DNA from: Hetaerina americana
Taxonomy: Eukaryota > Arthropoda > Insecta > Odonata > Calopterygidae
NCBI GenBank assembly: GCA_022747635.1
Contig: JAKTNV010000169.1
Span: forward strand, 92,501 to 156,500
Direction of reading: 5' to 3'
DNA length: 64,000 nucleotides
Shown: piece by piece, positions 50,018 to 63,735 of the stretch
Position numbering within the stretch: position 1 is the first letter of the stretch
How the letters are laid out: each line of letters begins with the position of its first letter
Notes under the pieces: model-generated
Seen by the model: the letters and a program-made list of their open reading frames with translations, nothing else
Told to the model about the DNA's origin: nothing
The model's database searches: none
Translations under genes and position numbers: made by a program

Positions 50018-50451
50018 GAATAAAGTATGCTCTATGGATACCATATTTTCACTTATTAGGTAAAAAGATCAAATACTGAAAAGGAAAATCAAATTATTGG
50101 ACATGTGCGGAGACATACAAACGTTTGACTTTCCTTTCTCCACAAATATATAATGGCAATTGAAGATGTTTTTCTTTCTTGCAAACAAGAAAGTCATTTC
50201 ATGATGTATCTGGGCTTCGTGTTGGTAATATAATAAATAAATGAATGAATAAATTTACCATACATGGGAAGGAGTGTAAAAAATACATAAAATATGTAAT
50301 TATATTTAAGAATGCGAACCATTGCCTATTAGTGTTAACGCCTAGGCTATCTTTCCAGTAATGCAAGTTAATATCTTGTAGTTTCTTTATGGTTCTTTTT
50401 CTTCTTAGTTTCTAAATTTCCGCGTGCTTTGATGGCACTTAAGGTGATGAC
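50018..50451. other. AT-rich part of unit B, no gene
   Basis: Matches 5885-6309 and 56652-57085. No conserved frame; contains the TTTCTTGCAA hairpin equivalent with one change. Confidence 0.6.
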
Positions 50452-50905
50452 GCATTGATGTTGCTGACGACCCATCGTCAGCAACATCGATGCACCAACC
50501 CACAAGCTACCGCAATTTGTTGCGCATGCTCTTCAACTCTTCGCCAGAAAAACTGACTTTTTTGCTAAAACTTCCATGGATTTCATTCACATTATTCGGA
50601 ATGCTGAAGTCCAAGACGTCAACATGCTGGTGAACTTTGATGTCATCTCCTTGTTCACAAATACGCCCATTGATGACTCCATGCTACTCATCAAAAACCT
50701 CACCTCACAGGGATTAGCTAAGGATTAACCTGGACCTCGCAAATTCTGCCTCAGGAACTCATACTTCCTTTAAAATGATAAGCACATTGAACATCATGAA
50801 AGTGCAGCCATGGGATCATCCCTCTCTTCCGTACTAACCAACATTTTCATTGAGATCTCTCAGCTGAAGGAAATGGTCTTACCCAAAGAAACCAATCCGT
50901 ATTGA
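50452..50905 (+). pseudogene. Penelope-like RT fragment (unit B) with snap-back hairpin
   Basis: Hairpin arms 50452-50470 and 50475-50493, one mismatch. The RT frame from 50468 has RPIVSNIDAP, FDVISLFTN, a stop after GLAKD, then the AAMGSSLSS motif. Same truncations as in unit A. Confidence 0.75.
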
Positions 50906-51761
50906 TAGTTGGGGTTTTTGGATGCATCAACCACTGTGGTTGTTTTTGCACTACTTTTTAAAACATTTAAAACCTCAATCCAATTTTGATAAATACGTCA
51001 ATGCATAAAAAACATGTAAATAGTTAAAAACGAAATTATTTAAAAAAAAAGAAACGGAAACTCAAGTTGTCCGTTCAGGTCAGTTTCCTTTAAAAACTCG
51101 GAAACCTTTCCTAAAAAGTTGGGGTCCTCTCCTAAACTATTGCTTAAATTATCTCATATTTTAAAAACGGTATCTGGCCTTTTATAAATTATTTCTGAGT
51201 CACAATCAGGTGCAAGTTACAAACATTGCAGCAAGGTTGCACTTTTGTCTCCATGAAGAGTGCGTGAGGGCTAAGTGCCCTATTCTCATGCGCGTGATCC
51301 TGACCTCTTCCCTCTGAATGTTCCAGATGGAAGAGGGCCCTGTCAAAACAACCAAATTTATGGCCTTAACTTCCTCTTTTTGCAAGAATCACCAAGCTTC
51401 CTTCCACTGGTTCAGAACCAAATTCAGCAAGGCAGCCCCGACATCCAGCACAGGAATCAAAGCTGAGTCTGTTTTGAGATTGACCAGGGCTTCATTTGCT
51501 GCTTTGCCAGCCTTTTCAATGCCTGGTATTCCCACATGACCAGCAGTCCATGTAGAGGATACCTACTTCCCCTTTATCTGAAGGGACCACAGGGTATAAT
51601 AGATCTCCTGAACCATCAGGTGCATTGTTGACAAGACTGATATGGATTATAGGGAAATCAATGAGTGCGAACAGATGAGAGAAGAGCCATCACATTCTCT
51701 TACGTCTTTTAGGGCCCTCTTGATAGCTGACAGTTTGGCTGTGAACTCCTCAATCATCTCT
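50906..51761 (-). pseudogene. Antisense RNase H LINE tail (unit B), uninterrupted
   Basis: Minus-strand HVGIPGIEKAGKAANEAL, QWKEAW, then REEVRITRMRIGHLALTHS, then the LGEDPNFLGKVSEFLKETDL C-terminal segment. The mariner of unit A is absent; the single TA target is at 51600-51601. One stop follows QWKEAW. Confidence 0.7.
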
Positions 51762-53722
51762 TAACTCTCCCCCAACCTCCGATCAACACCCTCCGCCAAC
51801 CTCTGGATCACAGTCTCCCTCAATCAATGACAAATCATCAACCGCAAATATAAGAACTGCTCTATTGAGCATAATTACGAAACTTCTCTCTCCTACTGAC
51901 AATAAAACCCTTATTAGCATCATAACCAATGACCTTATACCAGCCCTTCTTCAACTTGTAAATGGTGCCTAATTCACAAATAAACAACCACTTCCTTAAA
52001 GTTTTACAATGGAACATAAATGGCATAAAATACAAAAAACAAAAGCTGGAAAAACCACTACTACACAAAGGCGAGCCCTTCATAAGCTCCTATTTACCAA
52101 AAATATTGCAATTCACTCACCGCCATTCCCTACCCACTTCCATCATCACCCCCACTCCTCCGATATCCTGGATGTAGTTCTATTATTCGCAGATATCGCA
52201 TTCCAAATCCTTAACCTAGATAACTCAGCCTCGGACCACTGCCCCATATTTTACTGCGTTCCTACCCTCCTTCATACAACTAGAAGAGTTAACTGGAAAC
52301 TATTTAAAGAAAACTGCTTAGCCATTAACCTTGTCCCATCTCCTGCTAGCACTCCAGACAGCATAGAGAAAGCGGCTCAAGATTTTACAAGCACCTTAAC
52401 CAAAATCATTCATCGCTCTTGCTACCCTCCTTCTCCGGCCTCCATCGCTGGTGCCACACTACCTCCGGATATTTTGCACTTGATTTCACTTAGAAACAAG
52501 GCCAGAGCCCTCTGGCAACGCACTAATCTCCGCCAAGATAAAATCGGCTTCTGTGCACTTTGAAACCTTGTAACATCCAAAACCAGAAAACATTGGGAAA
52601 AAACTTGGCATGAGAAAATAAGTTCACTCTCACATAAGGATAATTCGGTATGGACCCTAGCCCACTGTCCGCAAAGGAAAAAGGTACCCACCCCGCCAAT
52701 ACCACATAATGGGAGAGCACTATACGATGACAGCAACAAAGCAAATACCTCTGCCGACTCCTTCGAATGCATTTTTAAAACAATAATACATCCTTGTTGG
52801 ATTCAGAAGCGTTGATCAGTGTCTATGGCCTGTCACTTTGCCCATTCCACATATTCCCGGAAATTACTCCTCAAGGACTTTACTCCATTATGTCCCACTC
52901 CAAAACAAAGTCATCACCGGGACCCGATCAAATCTCCTACCTTCACCTGATAAACCTTCCTAAATCTTTTATCAAACACCTACTCTCTATCCTCAACGCC
53001 TGTCTTTCCCACTCGTACTTCCCAAAGTCATTGAAAACGGCTAAGATAATACTCCTTCCAAAATCCGAAAAAAATCCTTCTTATATCCTGAACTATAGAC
53101 CCAGTGGCCTACTCCCCCGCATGGGCAAACTTCTAGAAAAATGCATCTTAAACAGGCTACAAGAAGAAATCTCGGCCGTAGACTTGATCAGACCTGAGCA
53201 AACTGGCTTCCGCCGTCGCCATTCCATGACTCAGCAAATAAAAAGATTGGTTGAACTGATCACTTTCGGCTTCCACATCCACAAGAACACCCAAGTAGTC
53301 TTCCTTGATTTCCAAAGAGCTTTTGACAAGTTCTGGCGAACTGGTTTAATACATAAACTGTTTAAAACCGACATATCAGTATACCTAAATAAGACCATCC
53401 CCTCCTTTCTTTCAAACCGCACATTCTTTCTAGCCCTTAACAATGCCAAATCAACTACCCAGTCCATATCCGCAGGCTTTCTCCAAGGATCAATTTTGTC
53501 ACCCATCCTATTCAACCTCTACATTAACGACCTCCCCTCCGACCCAAAAGCTACCTCCATGCGGATGACTCAGCTAGAGCGTCAACTTCCTTTGACCCAA
53601 ATCATGCCGCAAAAAATGTCCAAGAACACCTTAAGAGCATAGCAGAGTGGATGACCGATTGGAAACTAACCATTAACACCACAAAATGCATAAACGTAAA
53701 CTACGCCAGAAAATGGAAGAAT
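51762..53722 (+). pseudogene. Jockey-like LINE relic (unit B)
   Basis: ORF1 end (SSTANIRTALLSI, NDLIPALL) with the ATGGTGCCTAA overlap at 51963, ORF2 start FLKVLQWNINGI, the shared endonuclease deletion, SDILDVVL and SDHCPIFYC. A stop follows GFCAL at 52561-52563. The RT part (open frame 52794-53642) has SSPGPDQISYLH, RPEQTGFRRRHS, FLDFQRAFDKFW (motif A) and SAGFLQGSILSPILFNLY (motif B), then a frame change before the MRMTQ region where YADD should be. It ends at the unit junction KKWKN at 53722, where the 28435 copy continues. Confidence 0.8.
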
Positions 53723-54425
53723 GGAATTCGTAAAATTAATTAGGTTTGCGGATGACCAAGCTTTAGTTTGTCAGTCAGCCAAGGGGTTGTAAGGATTGCT
53801 GAGTGAATTGGAAATTCAGGGCGACAGGTATGGGATGAGAATCAATATTCATAAAACAAAGGTTATGCAATTTTCTAGAAAGAAAAAAGCTCAGCTAAAC
53901 ATTAAAATAGGAGGGCAAAAACTAATGCAGATGGAACAGTTCACGTATCTCTGAAGCATTTGGACCAATACGGTCATAGTAGTATGGATGTATGGAGAAG
54001 AATTACGCTAGGCACAGAGGCTTTCATAAGGAGGAGAGAGTAGACGAATGGGACGTTGAGTAAGGATATTAAAAAAAGACTCGTGAAACTTTTGATATGG
54101 TGCATAGTTATATACGGAAATGTGGTGATTGAAGCAGAAGGATAGTCGTGGACTGGAGGCTTTTGACATGTGGGTGTGGAGAAAATGGAGAAGGTGAAAT
54201 GGACCGAGAAGAAAACCAATGAGAAAGTACTTGGTATGGTGGGTGAAGAGAGAGGGTTGTTGGGAGAAATCCTATTGAGGAAGTAAAAATGGATGAAGGG
54301 CATATTGACCGACAGGGGACTGTTCAAGATGGTAATAGAGGGGAGAATGTTGGGCAAGCAAGAAAAGGGAATGAACAGGATAAGGATGTTTCATTTAAGG
54401 ATTCAAATTCCTTCTAGATTATTAT
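53723..54425 (+). pseudogene. RTE-like 3' end (unit C)
   Basis: RLIRFADDQALVCQ-type catalytic box at the start, then the tail region as in 2995-3660, ending in ATTATTATTA at about 54418-54431. Multiple stops. Confidence 0.75.
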
Positions 54426-54629
54426 TATTAGGAGTTAATTTCATTATTTCCTTGAAAATTGTATCTTAGCACAAAAGTCTGATTTACCTAATTTCTCTTA
54501 AATTTTTAGTAGTTCTAAGGTTAATTTGTTTATAAAGACATGGCCTAATTCGGCTTCTAATAATAATTTCAATTCCCATGTTTTCATGAAGAATTTCTAG
54601 TCTTTGAGCTATTTTTGGTATCATCATAA

Positions 54630-55165
54630 TTACTTATGTGCCCTGTAAAATTAAACCTACATATGTTTTATATCCCTATCATGCTTTGTGTGTGCAAAAA
54701 TATCAAAATCTAGAAGATGCAAAGGTACGATTCAGAGCCACTCAAAGACAGGCTAAGTAGGCAGGTTTCATATTAATCATTTACGTTTCAATTCTAACAA
54801 CACTCAGCATATTGTATGCAGTTATAGTATATAAAAATGTACTAATGTTGAAAATTCTAAAATACTAGGAATTAATATAGATAGGAAACTTAACAGGGAG
54901 ACTCACATCAGTCAGATCTGTAATGAACTGATTAAAGCTCAACTTTCCCATTTCAAATGAGTATCGTTTAACACTTGACCACGTCTTCTTTCCATGTCAT
55001 TTCAATTACAGTGATGAGTTATGGGGTCATTTCCCAAAACATATCATACAAATCTTGCTACTACCCAAGAGAGATTTTTCCACCCTTGATAATACACCAC
55101 AACGTGATTTCTGCAGACCAGTTTTAATTCGCTGTGGAGTCATGATTATACACCATGAGGTGTAG
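54630..55165 (+). pseudogene. Old CR1-like RT relic (unit C)
   Basis: Same decayed segment as 3860-4400: NLEDAKVRFRATQRQAK, INIDRKLNRE, SNEYRLTLDH, with stops. Confidence 0.65.
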
Positions 55166-57085
55166 AGCAAATCTAAATAATACTATTTATTGTGGAATTT
55201 GATCAACTTACAGCGCATTTCATATTGTGGACATTCAAATGTAAAACTATCTGTTTTTTTACACTGTTTTTGTAACACTGATTATTTATTGAGAGATGAG
55301 TAAGGTGAAAATGAAATCCTTTGAGTTTGGTGCATTCATCAAAATAAATCCAAGAACGCCACATTAAAACTGCTAATTCTTCAAGGAAATTTGACAGAAA
55401 TTATGATGGCTGCCATTTTATTATGTTTGCACATTTTGGTCTACTAAATTCTCCATTATCAAAGGACAATTGATGCATGATCGTTCATCATACTTAATGC
55501 GAATTTAACAGTTTAAATGAGCGTGCCATTATATTGGTGATGTTAAACATTTTTATATTATTGTACACAAACACTCAATCTCAAGGAGACTTCTTATTGT
55601 CTTACATTGCTCCAATATTTAATTGAATTTTGTTTCCATTGATTCTGAATTTGTATAAAAATAAAGCCCGTCTAAATGCATAGTGTACTCAATTAAACTG
55701 CATATAATCAACCATTATCGGTTTGCTGTGAAAGTGAGTACATTAAATGCATTTGAAATATAAAGTTCACACTTGTATCCTTAAAAAATGGCATTTTCAA
55801 GAATAAAAGCAATGCCAATCGAACAGAAAGTAGAAGAAGAAATGAATTCAGGTCACAATCACCATAATTAAAAAGGAGTTTTTCACAACAGCAAGGGATT
55901 TGTGGCGTTAATGGGATTATTTGCGAATTGATTCAGCATATTAAATAAAATGGTCCCTCACTACAGAACACAATAAAAATCTAATTTTGCGTTAACTACT
56001 TAAATATCGAATCTTCCTATTTATAACCGTTGTATTTTAACTATCCATTTTGAATGATTTGGACTCAATATATCGTTTGATCATTGCGCATGTGAAATAA
56101 TACTATTTTCTAAACATTATTGACGATGTTTATAGCTGTCTTTTGACACTTGACTCCCGTTCAATTCTACCAAAAACGTACGATCTTAACTACTTCAAAA
56201 AGGAACATTTACAAATATATTTTCTACAGAGATTGATACTGCAGTCAATTCAAGCAGAGCCCAAAGCAATTAAACATGACTATCTCAGCAGCAAGTATTA
56301 TTGTTGTGTATGTAATTAGGTGTTCTCCAAATTTAAAAGGCATATATCTCACAAATGATGTCACCCGTCCATTCTTTCCAAAATACATTCACTAAGATTA
56401 GCAACCTGAAGCAGTATATCCTTGTTTACGCAAATGAGAAGCCATACCATTATGAAATTTGCTCCATGTCATTCAGTTGGAAAGGAAAGCCTATGGTCTG
56501 TGAGTGTGTAAAGAATGCTTTTTCTGAAGTACGCAATAATGTTTGTTTTGATTCGTTCATTTGGTGACGCTGTAGCCGTGGCAACAGTAACAAACAAGTG
56601 AGGAAAGAAAAGTTTCGAATTAGATTGAGAATAAGATCTAATTTTAAAGAGAAATAAAGTATGCTCTATGGATACTATATTTTCGTTTATTAGGTATAAA
56701 GATCAAATACTGAAAAGGAAAATCAAATTATTGGACATGTGCGGAGACATACAAACGTTTGACTTTCCTTTCTCCACAAATATATAATGGCAATTGAAGA
56801 TGTTTTTCTTTCTTGCAAGCAAGAAAGTCATTTCATGATGTATCCGGGCTTCGTGTTGGTAATATAATAAATAAATGAATGAATAAATTTACCATACATG
56901 GGAAGGAGTGTAAAAAATACATAAAATATGTAATTATATTTAAGAATGCGACCCATTGCCTATTAGTGTGAACGCCTGGGCTATCTTTCCAGTAATGCAA
57001 GTTAATATCTTGTAGTTTCATTGTGGTTCTTTTTCTTCTTAGTTTCCAAATTTCCGCGTGCTTTGATGGCACTTAAGGTGATGAC
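55166..57085. other. AT-rich part of unit C, no recognisable gene
   Basis: Equivalent of 4401-6309. A 70-codon frame at 56355-56567 is also open in unit D but closed in unit A by small differences; no family motif seen. Contains the CTTTCTTGC/GCAAGAAAG hairpin near 56808-56827. Confidence 0.55.
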
Positions 57086-57540
57086 GCATCGATGTTGCTG
57101 ACGACCCATCGTCAGCAACATCGATGCACCAACCCACAAGCTAACGCAATTTGTTGCGCATGCTCTTCAACTCTTCGCCAGAAAAACTGACTTTTTTGCT
57201 AAAACTTCCATGGATTTCATTCACATTATTCGGAATGCTGAAGTCCAAGTAGTCAACATGCTGGTGAACTTTGATGTCATCTCCTTGTTCACAAATACGC
57301 CTATTGATGACTCCATGCTACTCATCAAAAACCTCACCTCACAGGGATTAGCTAAGGATTAACCTGGACCTCGTAAATTCTGCCTCAGGAACTCATACTT
57401 CCTTTAAAATGATAAGCACATTGAACATCATGAAAGTGCAGCCATGGGATCACCCCTCTCTTCCGTACTAACCAACATTTTCATTGAGATCTCTCAGCTG
57501 AAGGAAATGGTCTTACACAAAGAAACCAACCCGTATTGAT
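57086..57540 (+). pseudogene. Penelope-like RT fragment (unit C) with snap-back hairpin
   Basis: Perfect 19-bp arms 57086-57104 and 57109-57127. RT reads RPIVSNIDAP, NMLVNFDVISLFTN, stop after GLAKD at about 57360, then AAMGSPLSS, here with the family-typical Pro. Confidence 0.78.
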
Positions 57541-58398
57541 AGTTGGGGATTTTGGATGCATCAACCACTGTGGTTGTTTTTGCACCACTTTTTAAAACAT
57601 TTAAAACCTCAATCCAATTTTGATAAATACGTCAATGAATAAAAAACATATACATAGTTAAAAACAAAATTATTTAAAAAAAAAGAAACGGAAACTCAAG
57701 TTGTCCGTTCAGGTCAGTTTCCTTTAAAAACTCGGAAACCTTACCTAAAAAGTTCGGGTCCTCTCCTAAACTATTGCTTAAATTATCTCATATTTTAAAA
57801 AAGGTATCTGGCCTTTTATAATTTATTTCTGAGTGACAATCAGGTGCAAGTTACAAACATTGCAGCAAGGTTGTACTTTTGTCTCCATGAAGAGTTCTTG
57901 AGGGCTAAGTGCCCTATTCTCAGGCGCATGATCCTGACCTCTTCCCTCTGAATGTTCCAGATGGAAGAGGGCCCTGTCAAAACAACCAAATTTATGGCCT
58001 TAACTTCCTCGTTTTGCAAGAATCACCAAGCTTCCTTCCACTGGTTCAGAACCAAATTTAGCAAGGCAGCCCCACATCCAGCACAGGAAGCAAAGCTGAG
58101 TCTGTTTTGAGATTGACCAGGGCTTCATTTGCTGCTTTGCCAGCCTTTTCAATGCCTGGTATTCCCACATGACCAGCAGTCCATGTAGAGGATACCTACT
58201 TCCCCTTTATCTGAAGGGACCACAGGGTATAATAGATTTCCTGAACCATCAGGTGCATTGATGACAAGACTGATATGGATTATAGGGAAATCAATGAGTG
58301 CGAACAGATGAGAGAAGAGCCATTACATTCTCTTATGTCTTTTAGGGCCCTCTTGATAGCTGACAGTTTGGCTGTGAACTCCTCAATCATCTCTTAAC
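57541..58398 (-). pseudogene. Antisense RNase H LINE tail (unit C)
   Basis: Same as unit B, with a 2-base loss in the LDVGAALLN region near 58074. No mariner; the single-TA empty site is at about 58233-58234. Confidence 0.7.
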
Positions 58399-60355
58399 TC
58401 TCCCCCAACCTCCGATCAACACCCTCCACCAACCTCTGGACAACAGTCTCCCTCAATCAATGACCAATCATCAACCGCAGATATAAGAACTGCTCTATTG
58501 AGCATAATTACGAAACTTCTCTCTCCTACTGAAAATAAAACCCTTATTAGCATCATAACCAATGACCTTATACCAGCCCTTCTTCAACTTGTAAATGGTG
58601 CCTAATTCACAAATAAACAACCACTTCCTTAAAGTTTTACAATGGAACATAAATGGCATAAAATACAAAAAACAAAAGCTGGAAAAACCACTACTACACA
58701 AAGGCGAGCCCTTCATAAGCTCCTATTTACCAAAAATATCGCAATTCACTCACCGCCATTCCCTACCCACTTCCATCATCACCCCCACTCCTCCGATATC
58801 CTGGATGTAGTTCTATTATTCGCAGATATCGCATTCCAAATCCTTAACCTAGATAACTCAGCCTCGGACCACTGCCCCATATTTTACTGCGTTCCTATCC
58901 TCCTTCATACAACTAGAAGAGTTAACTGGAAACTATTTAAAGAAAACTGCTTAGCCATTAACCTTGTCCCATCTCCTGCTAGCACTCCAGACAGCATAGA
59001 GAAAGCGGCTCAAGATTTTACAAGCACCTTAACCAAAATCATTCATCGCTCTTGCTACCCTCCTTCTCCGGCCTCCATCGCTGGTGCCACACTACCTCCG
59101 GATATTTTGCACTTGATTTCACTTAGAAACAAGGCCAGAGCCCTCTGGCAACGCACTAATCTCCGCCAAGATTAAATCGGCTTCTGTGCACTTTGAAACC
59201 TTGTAACATCCAAAACTAGAAAACATTGGGAAAAAACTTGGCATGAGAAAATAAGTTCACTCTCACATAAGGATAATTCGGTATGGACCCTAGCCCACTG
59301 TCCGCAAAGGAAAAAGGTACCCACCCCGCCAATACCACATAATGGGAGAGCACTATACGATGACAGCAACAAAGCAAATACCTCTGCCGACTCCTTCGAA
59401 TGCATTTTTAAAACAATAATACATCCTTGTTGGATTCAGAAGCGTTGATCAGTGTCTATGGCCTGTCACTTTGCCCATTCCACATATTCCCGGAAATTAC
59501 TCCTCAAGGACTTTACTCCATTATGTCCCACTCCAAAACAAAGTCATCACCGGGACCCGATCAAATCTCCTACCTTCACCTGATAAACCTTCCTAAATCT
59601 TTTATCAAACACCTACTCTCTATCCTCAACGCCTGTGTTTCCCAATCGTACTTCCCAAAGTCATTGAAAACGGCTAAGATAATACTCCTTCCAAAATCCG
59701 AAAAAAATCCTTCTTATATCCTGAACTATAGACCCAGTGGCCTGCTCCCCCGCATGGGCAAACTTCTAGAAAAATGCATCTTAAACAGGCTACAAGAAGA
59801 AATCTCGGCCCTAGACTTGATCAGACCTGAGCAAACTGGCTTCCGCCGTCGCCATTCCATGACTCAGCAAATAAAAAGATTGGTTGAACTGATCACTTTC
59901 GGCTTCCACATCCACAAGAACACCCAAGTAGTCTTCCTTGATTTCCAAAGAGCTTTTGACAAGTTCTGGCGAACTGGTTTAATACATAAACTGCTTAAAA
60001 CCGACATATCAGTATACCTAAATAAGACCATCCCCTCCTTTCTTTCAAACCGCACATTCTTTCTAGCCCTTAACAATGCCAAATCAACTACCCAGTCCAT
60101 ATCCGCAGGCTTTCTCCAAGGATCAATTTTGTCACCCATCCTATTCAGCCTCTACATTAACGACCTCCCCTCCGACCCAAAAGCTACCTCCATGCGGATG
60201 ACTCAGCTAGAGCGTCAACTTCCTTTGACCCAAATCATGCCGCAAAAAATGTCCAAGAACACCTTAAGAGCATAGCAGAGTGGATGACCGATTGGAAACT
60301 AACCATTAACACCACAAAATGCATAAACGTAAACTACGCCAGAAAATGGAAGAAT
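58399..60355 (+). pseudogene. Jockey-like LINE relic (unit C)
   Basis: As in unit B. Overlap ATGGTGCCTAA at 58596, ORF2 start, shared endonuclease deletion, RT open frame 59427-60275 with motifs A and B. It has one private difference that adds a TAA at 59173-59175 in LRQD. Ends at the unit junction. Confidence 0.8.
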
Positions 60356-61060
60356 GGAATTCGTAAAATTAATTAGGTTTGCGGATGACCAAGCTTTAGT
60401 TTGTCAGTCAGCCAAGGGGTTGTAAGGATTGCTGAGTGAATTGGAAATTCAGGGCGACAGGTATGGGATGAGAATCAATATTCATAAAACAAAGGTTATG
60501 CAATTTTCTAGAAAGAAAAAAGCTCAGCTAAACATTAAAATAGGAGGGCAAAAACTAATGCAGATGGAACAGTTCACGTATCTCTGAAGCATTTGGACCA
60601 ATACGGTCATAGTAGTATGGATGTATGGAGAAGAATTACGCTAGGCACAGAGGCTTTCATAAGGAGGAGAGAGTAGACGAATGGGACGTTGAGTAAGGAT
60701 ATTAAAAAAAGACTCGTGAAACTTTTGATATGGTGCATAGTTATATACGTAAATGTGGTGATTGAAGCAGGAGGATAGTCGTGGACTGGAGGCTTTTGAC
60801 ATGTGGGTGTGGAGAAAATGGAGAAGGTGAAATGGACCGAGAAGAAAACCAATGAGAAAGTACTTGGTATGGTGGGTGAAGAGAGAGGGTTGTTGGGAGA
60901 AATCCTATTGAGGAAGTAAAAATGGATGAAGGGCATATTGACCGACAGGGGACTGTTCAAGATGGTAATAGAGGGGAGAATGTTGGGCAAGCAAGAAAAG
61001 GGAATGAACAGGATAAGGATGTTTCATTTAAGGATTCAAATTCCTTCTAGATTATTATTA
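60356..61060 (+). pseudogene. RTE-like 3' end (unit D)
   Basis: Copy of 53723-54425 with only a few substitutions. Catalytic FADD box at the left, stops after. Confidence 0.75.
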
Positions 61061-61264
61061 TTAGGAGTTAATTTCATTATTTCCTTGAAAATTGTATCTT
61101 AGCACAAAAGTCTGATTTACCTAATTTCTCTTAAATTTTTAGTAGTTCTAAGGTTAATTTGTTTATAAAGACATGGCCTAATTCGGCTTCTAATAATAAT
61201 TTCAATTCCCATGTTTTCATGAAGAATTTCTAGTCTTTGAGCTATTTTTGGTATCATCATAATT

Positions 61265-61800
61265 ACTTATTTGCCCTGTAAAATTAAACCTACATATGTT
61301 TTATATCCTTATCATGCTTTGTGTGTGCAAAAATATCAAAATCTAGAAGATGCAAAGGTACGATTCAGAGCCACTCAAAGACAGGCTAAGCAGGCAGGTT
61401 TCATATTAATCATTTACGTTTCAATTCTAACAAAACTCAGCATATTGTATGCAGTTATAGTATATAAAAATGTACTAATGTTGAAAATTCTAAAATACTA
61501 GGAATTAATATAGATAGGAAACTTAACAGGGAGACTCACATCAGTCAGATCTGTAATGAACTGATTAAAGCTCAACTTTCCCATTTCAAATGAGTATCGT
61601 TTAACACTTGACCACGTCTTCTTTCCATGTCATTTCAATTACAGTGATGAGTTATGGTGTCATTTCCCAAAACATATCATACAAATCTTGCTACTACCCA
61701 AGAGAGATTTTTCCACCCTTGATAATACACCACAACGTGATTTCTGCAGACCAGTTTTAATTCGCTGTGGAGTCATGATTATACACCATGAGGTGTAGAG
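61265..61800 (+). pseudogene. Old CR1-like RT relic (unit D)
   Basis: As in unit C. One stop present in unit C is a Gln codon here (61390 region), which leaves a longer but still decayed frame at 61271-61501. Confidence 0.65.
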
Positions 61801-63711
61801 CAAATCTAAATAATACTATTTATTGTGGAATTTGATCAACTTACAGCGCATTTCATATTGTGGACATTCAAATGTAAAACTATCTGTTTTTTTACACTGT
61901 TTTTGTAACACTGATTATTTATTGAGAGATGAGTAAGGTGAAAATGAAATCCTTTGAGTTTGGTGCATTCATCAAAATAAATCCAAGAACGCCACATTAA
62001 AACTGCTAATTCTTCAAGGAAATTTGACAGAAATTATGATGGCTGCCATTTTATTATGTTTGCACATTTTGGTCTACTAAATTCTCCATTATCAAAGGAC
62101 AATTGATGCATGATCGTTCATCATACTTAATGCGAATTTAACAGTTTAAATGAGCGTGCCATTATATTGGTGATGTTAAACATTTTTATATTATTGTACA
62201 CAAACACTCAATCTCAAGGAGACTTCTTATTGTCTTACATTGCTCCAATATTTAATTAAATTTTGTTTCCATTGATTCTGAATTTGTATAAAAATAAAGC
62301 CCGTCTAAATGCATAGTGTACTCAATTAAACTGCATATAATCAACCATTATCGGTTTGCTGTGAAAGTGAGTACATTAAATGCATTTGAAATATAAAGTT
62401 CACACTTGTATCCTTAAAAAATGGCATTTTCAAGAATAAAAGCAATGCCAATCGAACAGAAAGTAGAAGAAGAAATGAATTCAGGTCACAATCACCATAA
62501 TTAAAAAGGAGTTTTTCACAACAGCAAGGGATTTGTGGCGTTAATGGGATTATTTGCGAATTGATTCAGCATATTAAATAAAATGGTCCCTCACTACAGA
62601 ACACAATAAAAATCTAATTTTGCGTTAACTACTTAAATATCGAATCTTCCTATTTATAACCGTTGTATTTTAACTATCCATTTTGAATGATTTGGACTCA
62701 ATATATCGTTTGATCATTGCGCATGTGAAATAATACTATTTTCTAAACATTATTGACGATGTTTATAGCTGTCGTTTGACACTTGACTCCCGTTCAATTC
62801 TACCAAAAACGTACGATCTTAACTACTTCAAAAAGGAACATTTACAAATATATTTTCTACAGAGATTGATACTGCAGTCAATGCAAGCAGAGCCCAAAGC
62901 AATTAAAACATGACTATCTCAGCAGCAAGTATTATTGTTGTGTATGTAATTAGGTGTTCTCCAAATTTAAAAGGCATATATCTCACAAATGATGTCACCC
63001 GTCCATTCTTTCCAAAATACATTCACTAAGATTAGCAACCTGAAGCAGTATATCCTTGTTTACGCAAATGAGAAGCCATACCATTATGAAATTTGCTCCA
63101 TGTCATTCAGTTGGAAAGGAAAGCCTATGGTCTGTGAGTGTGTAAAGAATGCTTTTTCTGAAGTACGCAATAATGTTTGTTTTGATTCGTTCATTTGGTG
63201 ACGCTGTAGCCGTGGCAACAGTAACAAACAAGTGAGGAATGAAAAGTTTCGAATTAGATTGAGAATAAGATCTAATTTTAAAGAGAAATAAAGTATGCTC
63301 TATGGATACTATATTTTCGTTTATTAGGTATAAAGATCAAATACTGAAAAGAAAAACCAAATTATTGGACATGTGCGGAGACATACAAACGTTTGACTTT
63401 CCTTTCTCCACAAATATATAATGGCAATTGAAGATGTTTTTCTTTCTTGCAAGCAAGAAAGTCATTTCATGATGTATCCGGGCTTCGTGTTGGTAATATA
63501 ATAAATAAATGAATGAATAAATTTACCATACATGGGAAGGAGTGTAAAAAATACATAAAATATGTAATTATATTTAAGAATGCGACCCATTGCCTATTAG
63601 TGTGAACGCCTGGGCTATCTTTCCAGTAATGCAAGTTAATATCTTGTAGTTTCATTGTGGTTCTTTTTCTTCTTAGTTTCCAAATTTCCGCGTGCTTTGA
63701 TGGCACTTAAG
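61801..63711. other. AT-rich part of unit D, no recognisable gene
   Basis: Equivalent of 55166-57085 with few differences, including a one-base longer A-run near 62905. Confidence 0.55.
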
Positions 63712-63735
63712 GTGTGGACGCATCGATGTTGCGGA

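Larger units (their letters stand above)
49802..53722. repeat. Composite unit B (internally deleted)
   Basis: First unit of the tandem array. Starts with the same RTE phrase (GGAATTTGTAAAATT) that starts units C and D, but goes from RTE at about 50015 straight to the equivalent of 56650, losing the RTE tail, CR1 relic and most of the AT-rich part. It then runs colinear with unit C to the identical right end at 53722. Confidence 0.85.
53723..60355. repeat. Composite unit C (complete, 6633 bp)
   Basis: From the RTE phrase GGAATTCGTAAAATT to the Jockey-like relic phrase GAAAATGGAAGAAT. The left junction (AAGAAT/GGAATTCG) is identical to the right one at 60355/60356, which shows head-to-tail tandem repetition with period 6633. 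Divergence from unit D is very low, apart from a patch at 63712-63800. Confidence 0.92.
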
